Source of the DNA: Paractinoplanes aksuensis
Lineage (GTDB): Bacteria; Actinomycetota; Actinomycetes; Mycobacteriales; Micromonosporaceae
Assembly: GCF_024137025.1 (NCBI RefSeq)
Contig: NZ_JAMYJR010000026.1
Coordinates: 124,001-188,000 of the forward strand
DNA length: 64,000 nt
Direction: 5' to 3'
Shown here: piece after piece, positions 8,217 through 16,873 of the stretch
Position numbering within the stretch: position 1 is the first letter of the stretch
How the letters are laid out: every line of letters begins with the position of its first letter
Notes under the pieces: model-generated
Seen by the model: only the letters and a program-made list of their open reading frames with translations
Databases searched by the model: none
What the model was told of the DNA's origin: nothing
Program-made: the position numbers and the translations under genes

Positions 8217-8239
8217 CATCCAGTCAGACAGACCTGTCT
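8198..8239. promoter_or_regulatory. Tandem TetR operators
   Basis: The 14-bp sequence AGACAGACCTGTCT (6-bp inverted arms around AC) occurs exactly twice, at 8198-8211 and 8226-8239, with centres 28 bp apart. Both lie between the divergent repressor and MFS starts. Confidence 0.8.
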
Positions 8240-8264
8240 GTTATTTCTTTCGGAGGCACCCTCC

Positions 8265-9485
8265 ATGACCACTGTTGCCGACGCTCCGCCGTCCACCCGC
8301 AGCCGGCGGCTGTCCCGCCCGGTCGCGTTCGCGGCAATCGCCGCGATTTTCGTGACCTTCTCCGCGGCGTCCGCGGCACCGTCTCCGCTGTACGTCGTCT
8401 ACCAGCACCTCTGGAGCTTCTCGGCGACCACGCTGACCGCTGTCTTCGCCGTCTACGTGGTCGGGCTGATCGGCTCGCTGCTGATCCTCGGCGCGCTCTC
8501 CGACCACATCGGCCGCCGTCCCGTGCTGGCCGCCGCGATCGGGCTCGAGGCCGTGTCGCTCGTGCTGTTCCTGACCGCCGGCGACGTCGGCGTCCTGCTC
8601 GCCGCCCGGCTGCTGCAGGGCATCGCCACCGGCGCCGCGATGACCACGCTGGGCGCGGCCCTGGTCGACCTCAACCCGCCGCACGCACCGGGCCGGGCCG
8701 GTCTGATCAACGGCCTCGCCCCGGTGGCCGGCCTGGCCGTCGGCGCGCTCGGCACGGGCGTCCTGGTTCAGTACGCCCCCTCGCCCACCCACTTCATCTG
8801 GGCCCTATTGCTGGCCGGCATGGTGCTCGCGGGCATCGTCGTGGCCCGCATCCCGGAGACTTCGGCCCGTCGTCCCGGCGCTGCCGCCTCGCTCGCACCC
8901 AAGCTCGGAGTGCCGGCCCGCCTCCGCGGCGACCTGCTCGCCCTGGTGCCGATCATCGTGGCGAGCTGGGCCATCGGCGGTCTCTACCTCTCGCTCGGCC
9001 CGTCGGTCGCGGCCGGCGTCTTCGGCATCGGCAGCCACCTGGTCGGCGGTCTGGTCGTCACGCTGCTGTGCGGCACCGGCGCGCTGAGCTCGTTCCTGCT
9101 GCGCAACGTTCCCACCAAGCGGGTGCTGCTGCTGGCCGGTAGCCTGCTCACGGTGGGCGCGGCGGTCAGCGTGACCGGTCTCGAGCTGGGCAGCGCCCTG
9201 CTGGCGGCGATCGGCACGGTGATCTCGGGCGTGGGGTTCGGCGCCTCGTCGCTGGCCTCGTTCGGCACGCTGGCCGTGCTGGCCGCCCCGCACGAGCGCG
9301 GCGAGTTGTTCGCGGTCGCGCTGGTCATCGCGTACGTGGCCTTCAGCGTTCCCGCCGTGATCGCCGGCTTCGCCGCCACTTCGGCCGGCCTGCACGACAC
9401 GGCCCTGGTCTACGGCCTGGTCGTGGCCGTCCTGGGCGCGGCCGCCCTCATCGCCCAGCAAATGCGCAAGCGCGTCACCGCGTAG
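8265..9485 (+). CDS. MFS transporter, 12 TM
   Basis: A 406-residue major-facilitator protein with about 12 hydrophobic helices. GALSDHIGRRPVL near residue 75 is the MFS loop 2-3 motif, and the second half repeats the fold. Likely a proton-coupled exporter of a toxic small molecule in the cell membrane, controlled by the divergent TetR gene. The start ATG 8265 has GGAGG 9 nt upstream. A strong hairpin follows the gene at 9549. Confidence 0.88.
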   Translation: MTTVADAPPSTRSRRLSRPVAFAAIAAIFVTFSAASAAPSPLYVVYQHLWSFSATTLTAVFAVYVVGLIGSLLILGALSDHIGRRPVLAAAIGLEAVSLVLFLTAGDVGVLLAARLLQGIATGAAMTTLGAALVDLNPPHAPGRAGLINGLAPVAGLAVGALGTGVLVQYAPSPTHFIWALLLAGMVLAGIVVARIPETSARRPGAAASLAPKLGVPARLRGDLLALVPIIVASWAIGGLYLSLGPSVAAGVFGIGSHLVGGLVVTLLCGTGALSSFLLRNVPTKRVLLLAGSLLTVGAAVSVTGLELGSALLAAIGTVISGVGFGASSLASFGTLAVLAAPHERGELFAVALVIAYVAFSVPAVIAGFAATSAGLHDTALVYGLVVAVLGAAALIAQQMRKRVTA

Positions 9486-9548
9486 CCGCTCGCCCCAAGA
9501 GCGCGCATGGCTGCCCGCCCCAAGAAGGCGCCAACGCACAGCCGCCCG

Positions 9549-9586
9549 GCCCCAGCGCCCGCGCATACTTGCGCGGGCGCTGGGGC
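9549..9586. terminator. Perfect 17-bp hairpin, terminator candidate
   Basis: Arms 9549-9565 and 9570-9586 are perfectly complementary around a TACT loop. No T-tract follows, as is common for actinobacterial terminators. It lies 64 bp after the MFS stop and 110 bp before the next start. The rest of the 211-bp gap shows only repeated CGCCCCAAGA-like stretches (9490, 9520). Confidence 0.6.
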
Positions 9587-9696
9587 GCAAGTCTGAAGCC
9601 GCCATGCCGCTCTTTCGTGGTGCCCCGGCGTGGGCGGCCCTCAGGTGACCGCTCACGCCCCACCATAGTGGGGCGTAACGGACACGAGAGGCTGGC

Positions 9697-11334
9697 ATGA
9701 GAAGACTTCTGGCGGCGGCCACCACAATCGCCCTGACGGTGATCGCGGCCCCGGCGAGCAATGCCCGGGCCGCCCAGCCGAACGATCCGCGGGCAGCGCA
9801 ACAAGGCTATGCAGCGGCGGCGGAGGGGACCGGGCCGGGTGCCCGGCTGGCGCCGACGATCAAGTGGAGCGCCTGCACCGAGCTCGCCCTCCGCCCGCAC
9901 AAGGCCGACTGCGGCTTCCTGTCCGTACCGCTCGACCACGCCGCCCCGGACGGCGAGAAGATCCAGATCGCCGTGTCCCGGATCAAGCACACTGTGCCCG
10001 CGGCCAAGTACCAGGGCGTCATGCTGGTCAACCCGGGCGGTCCGGGCGGCAAGGGCCGGGCCCTGTCCGTGGCGGGCGCGCTGGTGCCCAAGGGCGCCGG
10101 GGCCGCGTACGACTGGATCGGTTTCGACCCCCGCGGCGTCGGCGCCAGCAAGCCGTCCCTGAGCTGCGACGCCGACTACGCCGGATACCGCCGACCGGCG
10201 TACGTGCCGACCACACCGAAGATCGAGCAGACCTGGCTGAAGCGGGCCGAAGGTTACGCCCAGGCCTGCGGGAAGGCCGGCGGCAAGCTCCTCGAACACC
10301 TGAAGACCCTGGACACCGTGCGCGACATGGACCTGCTGCGGCAGGCCCTGAACGCCCGGCAGATCAACTACTTCGGCTTCTCGTACGGCACGTACCTGGG
10401 CCAGGTCTACGCCACCCGCTACCCCGAGCGGGTCCGGCGCATGGTGCTCGACGGCAACGTCAACCCGGCCCGGGTCTGGTACGACTCGAACCTCGACCAG
10501 GACATCGCGTTCGACCGCAACATCAAGCTCTACTTCCGCTGGGTCGCCGAGAACCACCGGGTCTATCGCCTGGGCCGGACCGGTCGTGAGGTCGAGCGGC
10601 GCTTCTACGCCGAGCAGAAGTCGCTGACCCGCAAGGCGGCCGGCGGCAAGATCGGCCCGTCCGAGCTGACCGACATCTTCCTGCAGGCCGGCTACTACAC
10701 GTTCGGCTGGGCCGACATCGCCCGCGCCTTCAGCGACTGGGTGCGCGACGACGACCCGTCCGGCCTGATCAGGCTGTACGACACCAACAACCCGCAGACC
10801 AAGGACGCGGACAACAACTATGCGGTCTACCTCGGCGTGCAGTGCACCGACGCGCAGTGGCCGCAGAGCTGGACCAAGTGGACCGCCGACAACTGGCAGG
10901 TGCATCGCCAGGCGCCGTTCGAGACCTGGGCCAACGCCTGGTACAACGCACCGTGCCGCACCTGGCCGGCTCGCAGCGGCATCCCGGTCACCGTTTCCGG
11001 CGAGACCGTGCCGCCGGTGCTGCTGATCAGCGAGACGCTCGACGCGGCGACCCCGTTCAGCGGCAGCCTCGAGGTCCGCAAGCGGTTCCCGCGCTCGGTG
11101 CTGGTCGAGAGCGTCAACGGCACCACCCACTCGGGTTCGCTCGCGGGCAACCGCTGCGTGGACGACACGATCGCCGACTACCTGGCCACCGGCAAGCTCC
11201 CGAAGCGGCAGCGGGGCGAGCGCTCCGACAAGCGTTGCCAGCCGATCCAGCCCCCGGCGGCCGTCTCGGGAGCCAGGGCCAAACGGGCACCGGCGCCTAT
11301 CGAGGAGATGCGAAAGCTGATCGCCGCACGGTGA
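9697..11334 (+). CDS. Secreted alpha/beta-hydrolase, tripeptidyl aminopeptidase (SlpD/TAP) family
   Basis: A 545-residue exported serine peptidase. A signal peptide (MRRLLAAATTIALTV..., cut near residue 26) is followed by an alpha/beta-hydrolase core: oxyanion segment NPGGPGGKG near residue 112, nucleophile Ser229 in GFSYGT, a cap insert of about 150 residues, Asp449 in LDAATPF, and His478 in GTTHSG. Streptomyces homologues remove N-terminal tripeptides from extracellular peptides, so a nutritional or maturation role outside the cell is likely. RBS GAGAGG precedes ATG 9697. A hairpin at 11343 ends the unit. Confidence 0.9.
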   Translation: MRRLLAAATTIALTVIAAPASNARAAQPNDPRAAQQGYAAAAEGTGPGARLAPTIKWSACTELALRPHKADCGFLSVPLDHAAPDGEKIQIAVSRIKHTVPAAKYQGVMLVNPGGPGGKGRALSVAGALVPKGAGAAYDWIGFDPRGVGASKPSLSCDADYAGYRRPAYVPTTPKIEQTWLKRAEGYAQACGKAGGKLLEHLKTLDTVRDMDLLRQALNARQINYFGFSYGTYLGQVYATRYPERVRRMVLDGNVNPARVWYDSNLDQDIAFDRNIKLYFRWVAENHRVYRLGRTGREVERRFYAEQKSLTRKAAGGKIGPSELTDIFLQAGYYTFGWADIARAFSDWVRDDDPSGLIRLYDTNNPQTKDADNNYAVYLGVQCTDAQWPQSWTKWTADNWQVHRQAPFETWANAWYNAPCRTWPARSGIPVTVSGETVPPVLLISETLDAATPFSGSLEVRKRFPRSVLVESVNGTTHSGSLAGNRCVDDTIADYLATGKLPKRQRGERSDKRCQPIQPPAAVSGARAKRAPAPIEEMRKLIAAR

Positions 11335-11342
11335 CAGTGATC

Positions 11343-11370
11343 ACGGCCCTCGCCTACGGGCGGGGGCCGT
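11343..11370. terminator. Hairpin terminator of the hydrolase gene
   Basis: A 12-bp stem (11343-11354 with 11359-11370, one G-U pair) around a TACG loop, starting 9 bp after the stop. The -10 box of the next transcript follows within 5 bp. Confidence 0.65.
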
Positions 11371-11374
11371 TGGC

Positions 11375-11380
11375 TATGCT
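11375..11380 (+). promoter_or_regulatory. Predicted -10 box for the manganese riboswitch transcript
   Basis: TATGCT lies about 8 nt before the first conserved riboswitch bases, which puts transcription start at the 5' edge of the aptamer. Confidence 0.45.
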
Positions 11381-11387
11381 CGGTCCC

Positions 11388-11525
11388 GCGAAGGGGAGTA
11401 GCTCCCAATGTCGCGGTCGACATACTGATCCTTGATTCATCTCTCGGGTCCGGCCGCGCGGCCTTTCCACAAGGCGAGCGAGACCTTCGACTTGGCTGTT
11501 GAGACAACGGCCGGGTCGAGGTCGC
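11388..11525 (+). promoter_or_regulatory. yybP-ykoY manganese riboswitch
   Basis: The two signature loops of this class are present: AAGGGGAGTAGC at 11391-11402 and GCGAGACCTTCG at 11478-11489, with intervening and closing stems. The class binds Mn2+ and turns on Mn exporters. The downstream gene encodes a GDT1/UPF0016 transporter, one of the families the class controls. A GC-rich pairing region before the RBS (about 11505-11565) could act as the expression platform. Confidence 0.85.
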
Positions 11526-11570
11526 CCTGTGCTTCTTCCGCCCGGTCGGCTGATACCGGGAGAGTTATCT

Positions 11571-12158
11571 GTGGAAGGCTTCCTCGTCGCGACCGCGGTC
11601 AGTTTCGCGGTGATCTTCGTGGCCGAGCTGGGCGACAAGTCGCAGCTCATGGCCATGACCTTCGCGACCCGCTTCAAAACTGTGCCCGTGCTGATCGGCA
11701 TCACCGTGGCCACGGCGATCGTGCACCTGGTGTCGGTCGGCATCGGCTACGGCCTCGGCGCCACGCTGCCGACGGGCTGGATCAACCTGGTCGCGGCCCT
11801 GGCCTTCCTCGCCTTCGGCGCCTGGACGCTGCGCGGCGACAAGCTGACCGACGACGAGAAGACCAAGGCCGAGCGCAGCACCGGCTCGGCCATCCTGGCC
11901 GTCGGTGGCGCGTTCTTCCTGGCCGAGCTGGGCGACAAGACCATGCTGGCCACGATCACGCTGGCCACCCAGTACGGCTGGTTCGGCACCTGGCTCGGCT
12001 CGACCGTCGGCATGGTCGCGGCCGACGCGCTCGCCATCGTCGTGGGCCGCATGCTCGGCCGGCATCTGCCCGAGAAGGCCATCAAGTACGGCGCGGCCGC
12101 GCTCTTCGCTATCTTCGGCATCTGGTTGCTGATCGAAGCGATCAGCGAGCTGAGCTGA
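11571..12158 (+). CDS. GDT1/TMEM165 (UPF0016) family Mn2+/Ca2+ transporter
   Basis: A 195-residue membrane protein with six TM helices in two repeats, each with the family signature: ELGDKSQ near residue 19 and ELGDKTM near residue 119. These acidic motifs bind the cation. Bacterial relatives (MneA type) export Mn2+. GTG 11571 has GGGAGAG about 8 nt upstream and puts the first helix at the normal place; a longer frame from 11499 would run into the riboswitch. Control by the upstream Mn2+ riboswitch supports Mn export. Confidence 0.9.
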   Translation: MEGFLVATAVSFAVIFVAELGDKSQLMAMTFATRFKTVPVLIGITVATAIVHLVSVGIGYGLGATLPTGWINLVAALAFLAFGAWTLRGDKLTDDEKTKAERSTGSAILAVGGAFFLAELGDKTMLATITLATQYGWFGTWLGSTVGMVAADALAIVVGRMLGRHLPEKAIKYGAAALFAIFGIWLLIEAISELS

Positions 12159-12168
12159 GGGAGTCGCC

Positions 12169-13104
12169 GTGCAGCAGTACCGGGCGGAACTGACCGCCGA
12201 CGTCACCTTCACCACCGGCGGGCGCCTGCAGACCCAGGGCCTGCGGGTCGAGGTGCCGCATCTCGAGGTCACCGAGGCCGACCTGGCCCGGATCCTGGTC
12301 GGCGCGCTGGGCTTGCGCGACGTCGAGCGGGTCGAGATCACCGGCGTCCGCACGTTCGCCGAACAGGTGGTGGCCGGCCCGCCCGCCTCCCCACGGCTGC
12401 GGTTCGTCGAGCTCAGCCACGTGATCTCGGACGGCCTGACGACGTACCCGGGCATGATGGCGCCGGTCATCACCGCGCACCAGAGCTGGGAGCAGTCGCG
12501 CCCGCACTACGCCGAGGGCACCGAGTTCAGCCTCGACCGGATCGAGATGCTCGGGCAGACGGGCACCTATCTGGACACGCCCCGGCACCGCTACGACGGC
12601 GGCACCGACCTGGCCGGGATGCCCCTGGAACGGCTGGCCGACCTGCCCGCGGTCGTGGTGCGCACGGCCGGCAGCGGGCGCCGGGCAGTCACCGAGGCCG
12701 ACCTGGAGCCGCTCGCCGTGGCCGGGCACGCCGTGCTGCTGCACACCGGCGGCGACCGCGCCTGGGGCACGCCCGAGTACTCGGTCGACGCGCCCTACCT
12801 GACCGGGGAGGCGGCCGCGCTGCTGGTCGAGCGGGGCGCGGCACTGGTCGGCATCGACTCGGTCAACCTCGACGACGCGGTGCCCGGGGGCGAGCGGCCG
12901 GCCCACTCGGTGCTGCTGGCCGCGGGCATCCCGGTCGTCGAACACCTCACCGGCCTCGAGAACCTGCCGCCGCACGGTGCGCGCTTCACCGCCGCGCCGC
13001 CGCGGATCACGGCCTTCGGCACGTTCCCGGTGCGGGCGTACGCACAGGTCCCGTACTACGAGGCGCATGATCACACGCGGTCGGCGGGCTGGCTGCCGTC
13101 CTGA
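12169..13104 (+). CDS. Cyclase / kynurenine-formamidase-like protein with extra N-terminal domain
   Basis: A 311-residue protein. Residues ~1-70 form a small alpha/beta region I do not recognise. From ~77 the cyclase fold begins (FVELSHVISDGLTTYPGM). The metal motif HxGTHxDxPxH reads QTGTYLDTPRH, so two of the four usual ligands are Gln and Tyr; the Asp, the last His and the downstream DSVNLDD segment remain. The reaction may therefore differ from kynurenine formamidase or may not need zinc. It follows the GDT1 gene by 10 bp with GGGAG as RBS and may be co-transcribed. Confidence 0.8.
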   Translation: MQQYRAELTADVTFTTGGRLQTQGLRVEVPHLEVTEADLARILVGALGLRDVERVEITGVRTFAEQVVAGPPASPRLRFVELSHVISDGLTTYPGMMAPVITAHQSWEQSRPHYAEGTEFSLDRIEMLGQTGTYLDTPRHRYDGGTDLAGMPLERLADLPAVVVRTAGSGRRAVTEADLEPLAVAGHAVLLHTGGDRAWGTPEYSVDAPYLTGEAAALLVERGAALVGIDSVNLDDAVPGGERPAHSVLLAAGIPVVEHLTGLENLPPHGARFTAAPPRITAFGTFPVRAYAQVPYYEAHDHTRSAGWLPS

Positions 13105-13149
13105 GGCGGGAACGCTCAATTCCGGGCCGAACCGGCCGAAGAGGTCAAC

Positions 13150-13839
13150 GTGACCGCTAACCCCCTGCGGGCCGACCCTGAGCTCGACGCCGACGGGCCC
13201 CGCGCCCCCGGACCGCGTGCCTTCAACGGCCGGGCCGAGATGGCCTTCGCCCAGGCCGCCACCCTCTTCGAACAGCTCGAGCTGGAGCAGGCCGTCGCCG
13301 TGCTCCAGCCCGTGCTGGCCGCCGAGCCCACCGCGCGTGAGGGCTGGATCCTGCTGGCCCGGCTCGAGCTGGCCCTGGACGACGCCAAGGCTGCCCTCGA
13401 TGCGGCCGACCGCGCCATCCAGCTCGACCCGGCCGACCCGCGCCCGCTGGCCCTGTCGAGCCGGGCGCTGACCGTGCTCGGCCGGCACGAGGACGCCGTC
13501 ACTATGGCCTACCGCGCGGTCATCGCCGACCCGCGCAACGCGCTCTGGCACGACCGGGTGGCCTGGGCCCTGCTCTCGGCCGACCGGCAGATCGCCGACG
13601 CCGAGCAGGCCGCCCGCACGGCCATCGGGCTCGACCCGACCGAGGCCCACTACTACTACACGCACGGCGTGACGCTGGACGCGCTCGGCCACCTCGACCA
13701 GGCCCGGCAGGCGCTGCTGACCTCGCTGCGGATGGAACCCGAGAACCCGGTCGCCCAGCACCGGCTGGCCATGCTCAACGGCGAGGCCGAGCGCCCGGCC
13801 GCGGCCAAGAAGCGCGGCTGGCGCCTGTTCAAGCGCTAG
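13150..13839 (+). CDS. TPR-repeat protein
   Basis: A 229-residue soluble protein with about four tetratricopeptide repeats (residues ~35-205), each showing the LGR/ALxxAxxAIxLDP pattern. A basic tail (KKRGWRLFKR) ends it. TPRs mediate protein-protein contacts; no partner is evident. GTG 13150 has a GAAGAGG-like RBS. It overlaps the convergent membrane gene by 11 bp. Confidence 0.82.
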   Translation: MTANPLRADPELDADGPRAPGPRAFNGRAEMAFAQAATLFEQLELEQAVAVLQPVLAAEPTAREGWILLARLELALDDAKAALDAADRAIQLDPADPRPLALSSRALTVLGRHEDAVTMAYRAVIADPRNALWHDRVAWALLSADRQIADAEQAARTAIGLDPTEAHYYYTHGVTLDALGHLDQARQALLTSLRMEPENPVAQHRLAMLNGEAERPAAAKKRGWRLFKR

Positions 13840-14875
13840 GAACGTTGCGGTATTTGTAGCGGATGCCGAGCCACACCAGCCAGCCCAGGCCGATGATGAA
13901 GCCGAAGCTGATCATGCGGTAGAGCACCACCGCGGCCACCGCGTACCCGCTGGCCAGACCGCCCGCGACCAGGCCCAGCACCAGGGCCGCGTCGACCACA
14001 CCGAGACCGCCGGGCACGATCGGCACGCTGGCCGCGGCCATCCCGGCGCAGTAGGCGATGACCAGGCCGACCGGGTTGATCTCACCGGCGCCCACGGCGA
14101 CGCAGCACAGCCACAGGCAGAACGCGTCGAACAGCCAGTTGAGCAGGGCCAGCACCACGGCCAGGGCGAAGTTGGCCGGATGCACACGCACCTCGCGCAG
14201 CTGCCCGACGAAGCCGAGCAACCGGTCGTGGCCGTGCTCGGGCGGGCGCCGGCGCACCCGGTTGACCCCGCCCAGCAGGGCCCGCACCGGGCGGTCGAGC
14301 AGCTGCGGATGCTCGGCCAATTGGCGTACGCCGAAAGCCACCACCACGGCCCCGATCGCGTACCCGGCCAGCGAGTGCCAGCTGCCGCTGTTCCGGGCGA
14401 GCAGCCCGCCGACCGCGCCGATCACCACCAGGGCACCGGCCGACAGCACCCCGCTGAGCGCGATGCACCACGACGCTACGGCGGGCGCGACCCCGTACCG
14501 GCGCAGCTGCTGGAAGTTGAAGGTGGTCGAGAAGACCGGGCCGCCCGGCAGCGTGGCGCTCAGCGAGTGGGCGGCGTACGCCGTGGCGACGTGCTTCTTC
14601 ATGCTGACCTTGGTGCCCGCGCCGCGCAGCAGGGCGCGCTGCATGCGGGCGTACGTGCCCATCGAGGCCAGTTCGGCCGCGAGCGCGGCGGCCACCCAGT
14701 TCCACTCCGGCGCCCGCAGCTGGCGGAGCGCCCCGGCCAGCGCCGACCAGCCCAGGGCCAGCTCGGCCCCGAGCACGACCACGACGATCACGGCCACGGA
14801 GGGCCCTCGCCGCCACCACGGCGGCGCCCCGGTCGCGGGCCGGGCGATCGGTTGCTGCACGGCCATCGGGATCAT
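13829..14875 (-). CDS. Flippase-like membrane protein (LPG synthase TM / UPF0104 family)
   Basis: A 348-residue protein with 8-9 TM helices and the motif VPIVPGGLGVVDAA near residue 285, diagnostic for the lysylphosphatidylglycerol-synthase TM / UPF0104 group. Members flip or bind lipids; the C-terminal aminoacyl-transferase domain of MprF is absent. ATG 14875 has GGAG 7 nt upstream; ATG 14866 is an alternative. It lies 31 bp after the PD40 gene on the same strand. Confidence 0.85.
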   Translation of the reverse strand: MIPMAVQQPIARPATGAPPWWRRGPSVAVIVVVVLGAELALGWSALAGALRQLRAPEWNWVAAALAAELASMGTYARMQRALLRGAGTKVSMKKHVATAYAAHSLSATLPGGPVFSTTFNFQQLRRYGVAPAVASWCIALSGVLSAGALVVIGAVGGLLARNSGSWHSLAGYAIGAVVVAFGVRQLAEHPQLLDRPVRALLGGVNRVRRRPPEHGHDRLLGFVGQLREVRVHPANFALAVVLALLNWLFDAFCLWLCCVAVGAGEINPVGLVIAYCAGMAAASVPIVPGGLGVVDAALVLGLVAGGLASGYAVAAVVLYRMISFGFIIGLGWLVWLGIRYKYRNVPSA

Positions 14876-14906
14876 CGTCGCACTCCGGGCCGGGGCGCGC
14901 CGGGGA

Positions 14907-16133
14907 TCAGCGGGTGTAGGCGATCAGATCCAGGTCGCGCACCGTGGCCGGCTCGGTGGCCTGCACCTTGAGCGTGTTGTCCGGCCCGAACAGCGACAGC
15001 ACCCGCTGACCGTCCTCGTCGGTGCGCACCAGCAGGTTGCCCTCGGCGTCGAACACGGCGCCGACCACCGTGCCCCGGACGGGCAGGTCCTCGAGTTCGC
15101 CGGTGGAGGTGTCGACGATCGTGTCGGCCGTGTCGGTGCCGGTCGTGCTCTCGCCCGTGGTCTGCAGCGGCACGGTGACCCGGCGGCCGGTGGCATCCAC
15201 GCTGGTCGGTTTGCAGGCGGCCAGCCCGTCCGGGTTGTCGCGGGTCTGGGTGTTGCCGAGCACGGGCACGCTGGTGCTGGTGTCGTCCCCAGTGCTGCTC
15301 GTGGTCAGTTTCAGGCCGCAGTACGAGGTCGCGTAGACCAGCGTGGTGCCGTCGCCCGACCAGCGGAAGTGCTGCCCGGTGGCCAGCCCGGCCGGCAGCG
15401 CGGTGACGGTACCGGTCTCGACGTCGAGGATGCCCGGCGCGGAGCCGAGCTCGGTCGCGTCGATCAGCAGCTGGTCGCCCCGCGGGGACCAGACCGGGGC
15501 CTGCTCGGTGGCCACCACCCCGGCCAGCACCGGCTCGGGCTCACCGCCGGCCTCGCTGACCAGCAGCGTCCCGTCGGCCACGTAGGCCACCCGGTTGCCG
15601 TCGGGCGAGATGCCGACCGAGGACGGCGCGTCGCGCAGCACGACCTCGTGGGCGCCGTCGTCCGGTGACATGCGCACGACGTCGGGCTGGCTGTCCCGCT
15701 CGGAGTAGAAGACGTGACCGGTCATGTCGGAGAGCACGCGCGACTGCGGCTTGGCCGGGCGTGGCTTCTTCTTCTTGCCGGCCCGGCCGCCCTTGTCGCG
15801 CGAGCGCTCCGGGGCCGGGCGGGTCTCGGGGGCCCGGCTCGGCGTGGCCGTCGCCGCGGGCGGCGCGGCCGACGACGAGGACGGCTGCTCGGCCACCGCG
15901 GAGTGCGAGCCCGCCGCGGCGGTCGGGACGTCGGCCGTCTTGTGTTGCGGCAGCTGCCACAACCCGCTGGCCAGCACGCCGAGCACGAGCACGGCGGCGC
16001 TGGTGCCGACCGCGGCCTCGCGGCGGGCTATCCGGCGCGAGCGGTGCACGGCCCGGTCGTACATGTCGACCGGTTCGGCGACGTCGGCCAGGTCGTGCAG
16101 CGAGGACCGGAGCCGGTCGTGATCGGCGCTCAT
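14907..16133 (-). CDS. Membrane-anchored PD40 (WD40-like) beta-propeller, probable anti-sigma partner
   Basis: A 408-residue protein. A cytoplasmic N-terminus of ~43 residues (LRSSLHDLADVAEPVDMYDRAV) resembles the start of SigE-associated membrane proteins. One TM helix (about 44-62) follows, then a Ser/Pro/Lys-rich linker (about 65-135) and an extracytoplasmic propeller with WSPRGDQLL and GISPDGNRVAY blades. It overlaps the sigma gene by 4 bp (ATGA), so the two are translationally coupled. By analogy it could hold or sense for the sigma factor, but no zinc-binding anti-sigma motif is visible. Confidence 0.8.
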   Translation of the reverse strand: MSADHDRLRSSLHDLADVAEPVDMYDRAVHRSRRIARREAAVGTSAAVLVLGVLASGLWQLPQHKTADVPTAAAGSHSAVAEQPSSSSAAPPAATATPSRAPETRPAPERSRDKGGRAGKKKKPRPAKPQSRVLSDMTGHVFYSERDSQPDVVRMSPDDGAHEVVLRDAPSSVGISPDGNRVAYVADGTLLVSEAGGEPEPVLAGVVATEQAPVWSPRGDQLLIDATELGSAPGILDVETGTVTALPAGLATGQHFRWSGDGTTLVYATSYCGLKLTTSSTGDDTSTSVPVLGNTQTRDNPDGLAACKPTSVDATGRRVTVPLQTTGESTTGTDTADTIVDTSTGELEDLPVRGTVVGAVFDAEGNLLVRTDEDGQRVLSLFGPDNTLKVQATEPATVRDLDLIAYTR

Positions 16134-16657
16134 CGGCCCCCCTCCGGCACTTCGGTCAGCACCCGCAGGTCGGGCAGCAGGGCGCGGAGCCGGTCGAGAG
16201 CCCGGCCGGTCTGGGTCTTGACGGTACTGACCGAGACGCCGAGCAGTTGGGCCGCCTCGGCCTCGGTGTGGTCCTCGAAGAAGCGCAGCACGACCACGGC
16301 CCGCTGCTTGGCGCTGAGCGTCAGCAGGGCCCGCCGCAGCACCAGGCGCTCGACGGCGGCGTCGGCCGGATCGTCGGCGCCGCGGCGGTGGTCGGGCTCG
16401 AAGTCGGCCGGCAGCACCTCGGCCACCTTGGGCCGGCGCCAGATCGACACCTGTGCGTGGTACATGACCTTGCGGGCGTACGCCTCGGCGTTCTCGACCC
16501 GGTCGAGCCGCGGCCACGCCCGGTGGGTGCGGGCCAGCGCCTCCTGCACCAGGTCTTCGGCCAGGTGTTGATCTCCGGTCAAAAGGTACGCCGAGCGCAA
16601 CAATGCGTGCGTCCGTGTGCGGACGAAATGCGCATAGTCGGCCTCGCGGGCGTCCAT
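16130..16657 (-). CDS. SigE-family ECF RNA polymerase sigma factor
   Basis: A 175-residue group-IV sigma factor starting MDAREADYAHFVRTRT. Region 2 (LLTGDQHLAEDLVQEAL, about 25-90) and region 4 (LSAKQRAVVVLRFFEDHTEAEAAQLLGVSVSTVKTQ with its HTH, about 115-165) are complete. The SAYLLTGD...DLVQEAL signature is that of the actinobacterial SigE-50 group. A longer frame from 16840 has no typical sigma sequence, so ATG 16657 is chosen. Coupled to the PD40 gene downstream. Confidence 0.92.
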   Translation of the reverse strand: MDAREADYAHFVRTRTHALLRSAYLLTGDQHLAEDLVQEALARTHRAWPRLDRVENAEAYARKVMYHAQVSIWRRPKVAEVLPADFEPDHRRGADDPADAAVERLVLRRALLTLSAKQRAVVVLRFFEDHTEAEAAQLLGVSVSTVKTQTGRALDRLRALLPDLRVLTEVPEGGR

Positions 16658-16873
16658 TCGAAGGTGTCCGTTCGAGGTGTCGAGGGAGACGTGAGCGTAC
16701 CCAGGCGGCTCAAGCACCGCGCTGCCGGTCACGTCTGCCCCCTTCACCCCACAAATGCCGGGCGATGCCACCCCGTGTGGGCACCGACCAGCGGTTTCCT
16801 CCGTGCAGTGCCGCCCCGTGCAGGCACTGTCCGGCGCCATTCCAGACGCAGATCGGGCGCTTGCCGGACGACA

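Noticed and set aside
16658..16840. N-terminal extension of the sigma factor
   Set aside because: The added 61 residues are Cys/Gly/Pro-rich and unlike any sigma region; ATG 16657 gives the family-typical start.
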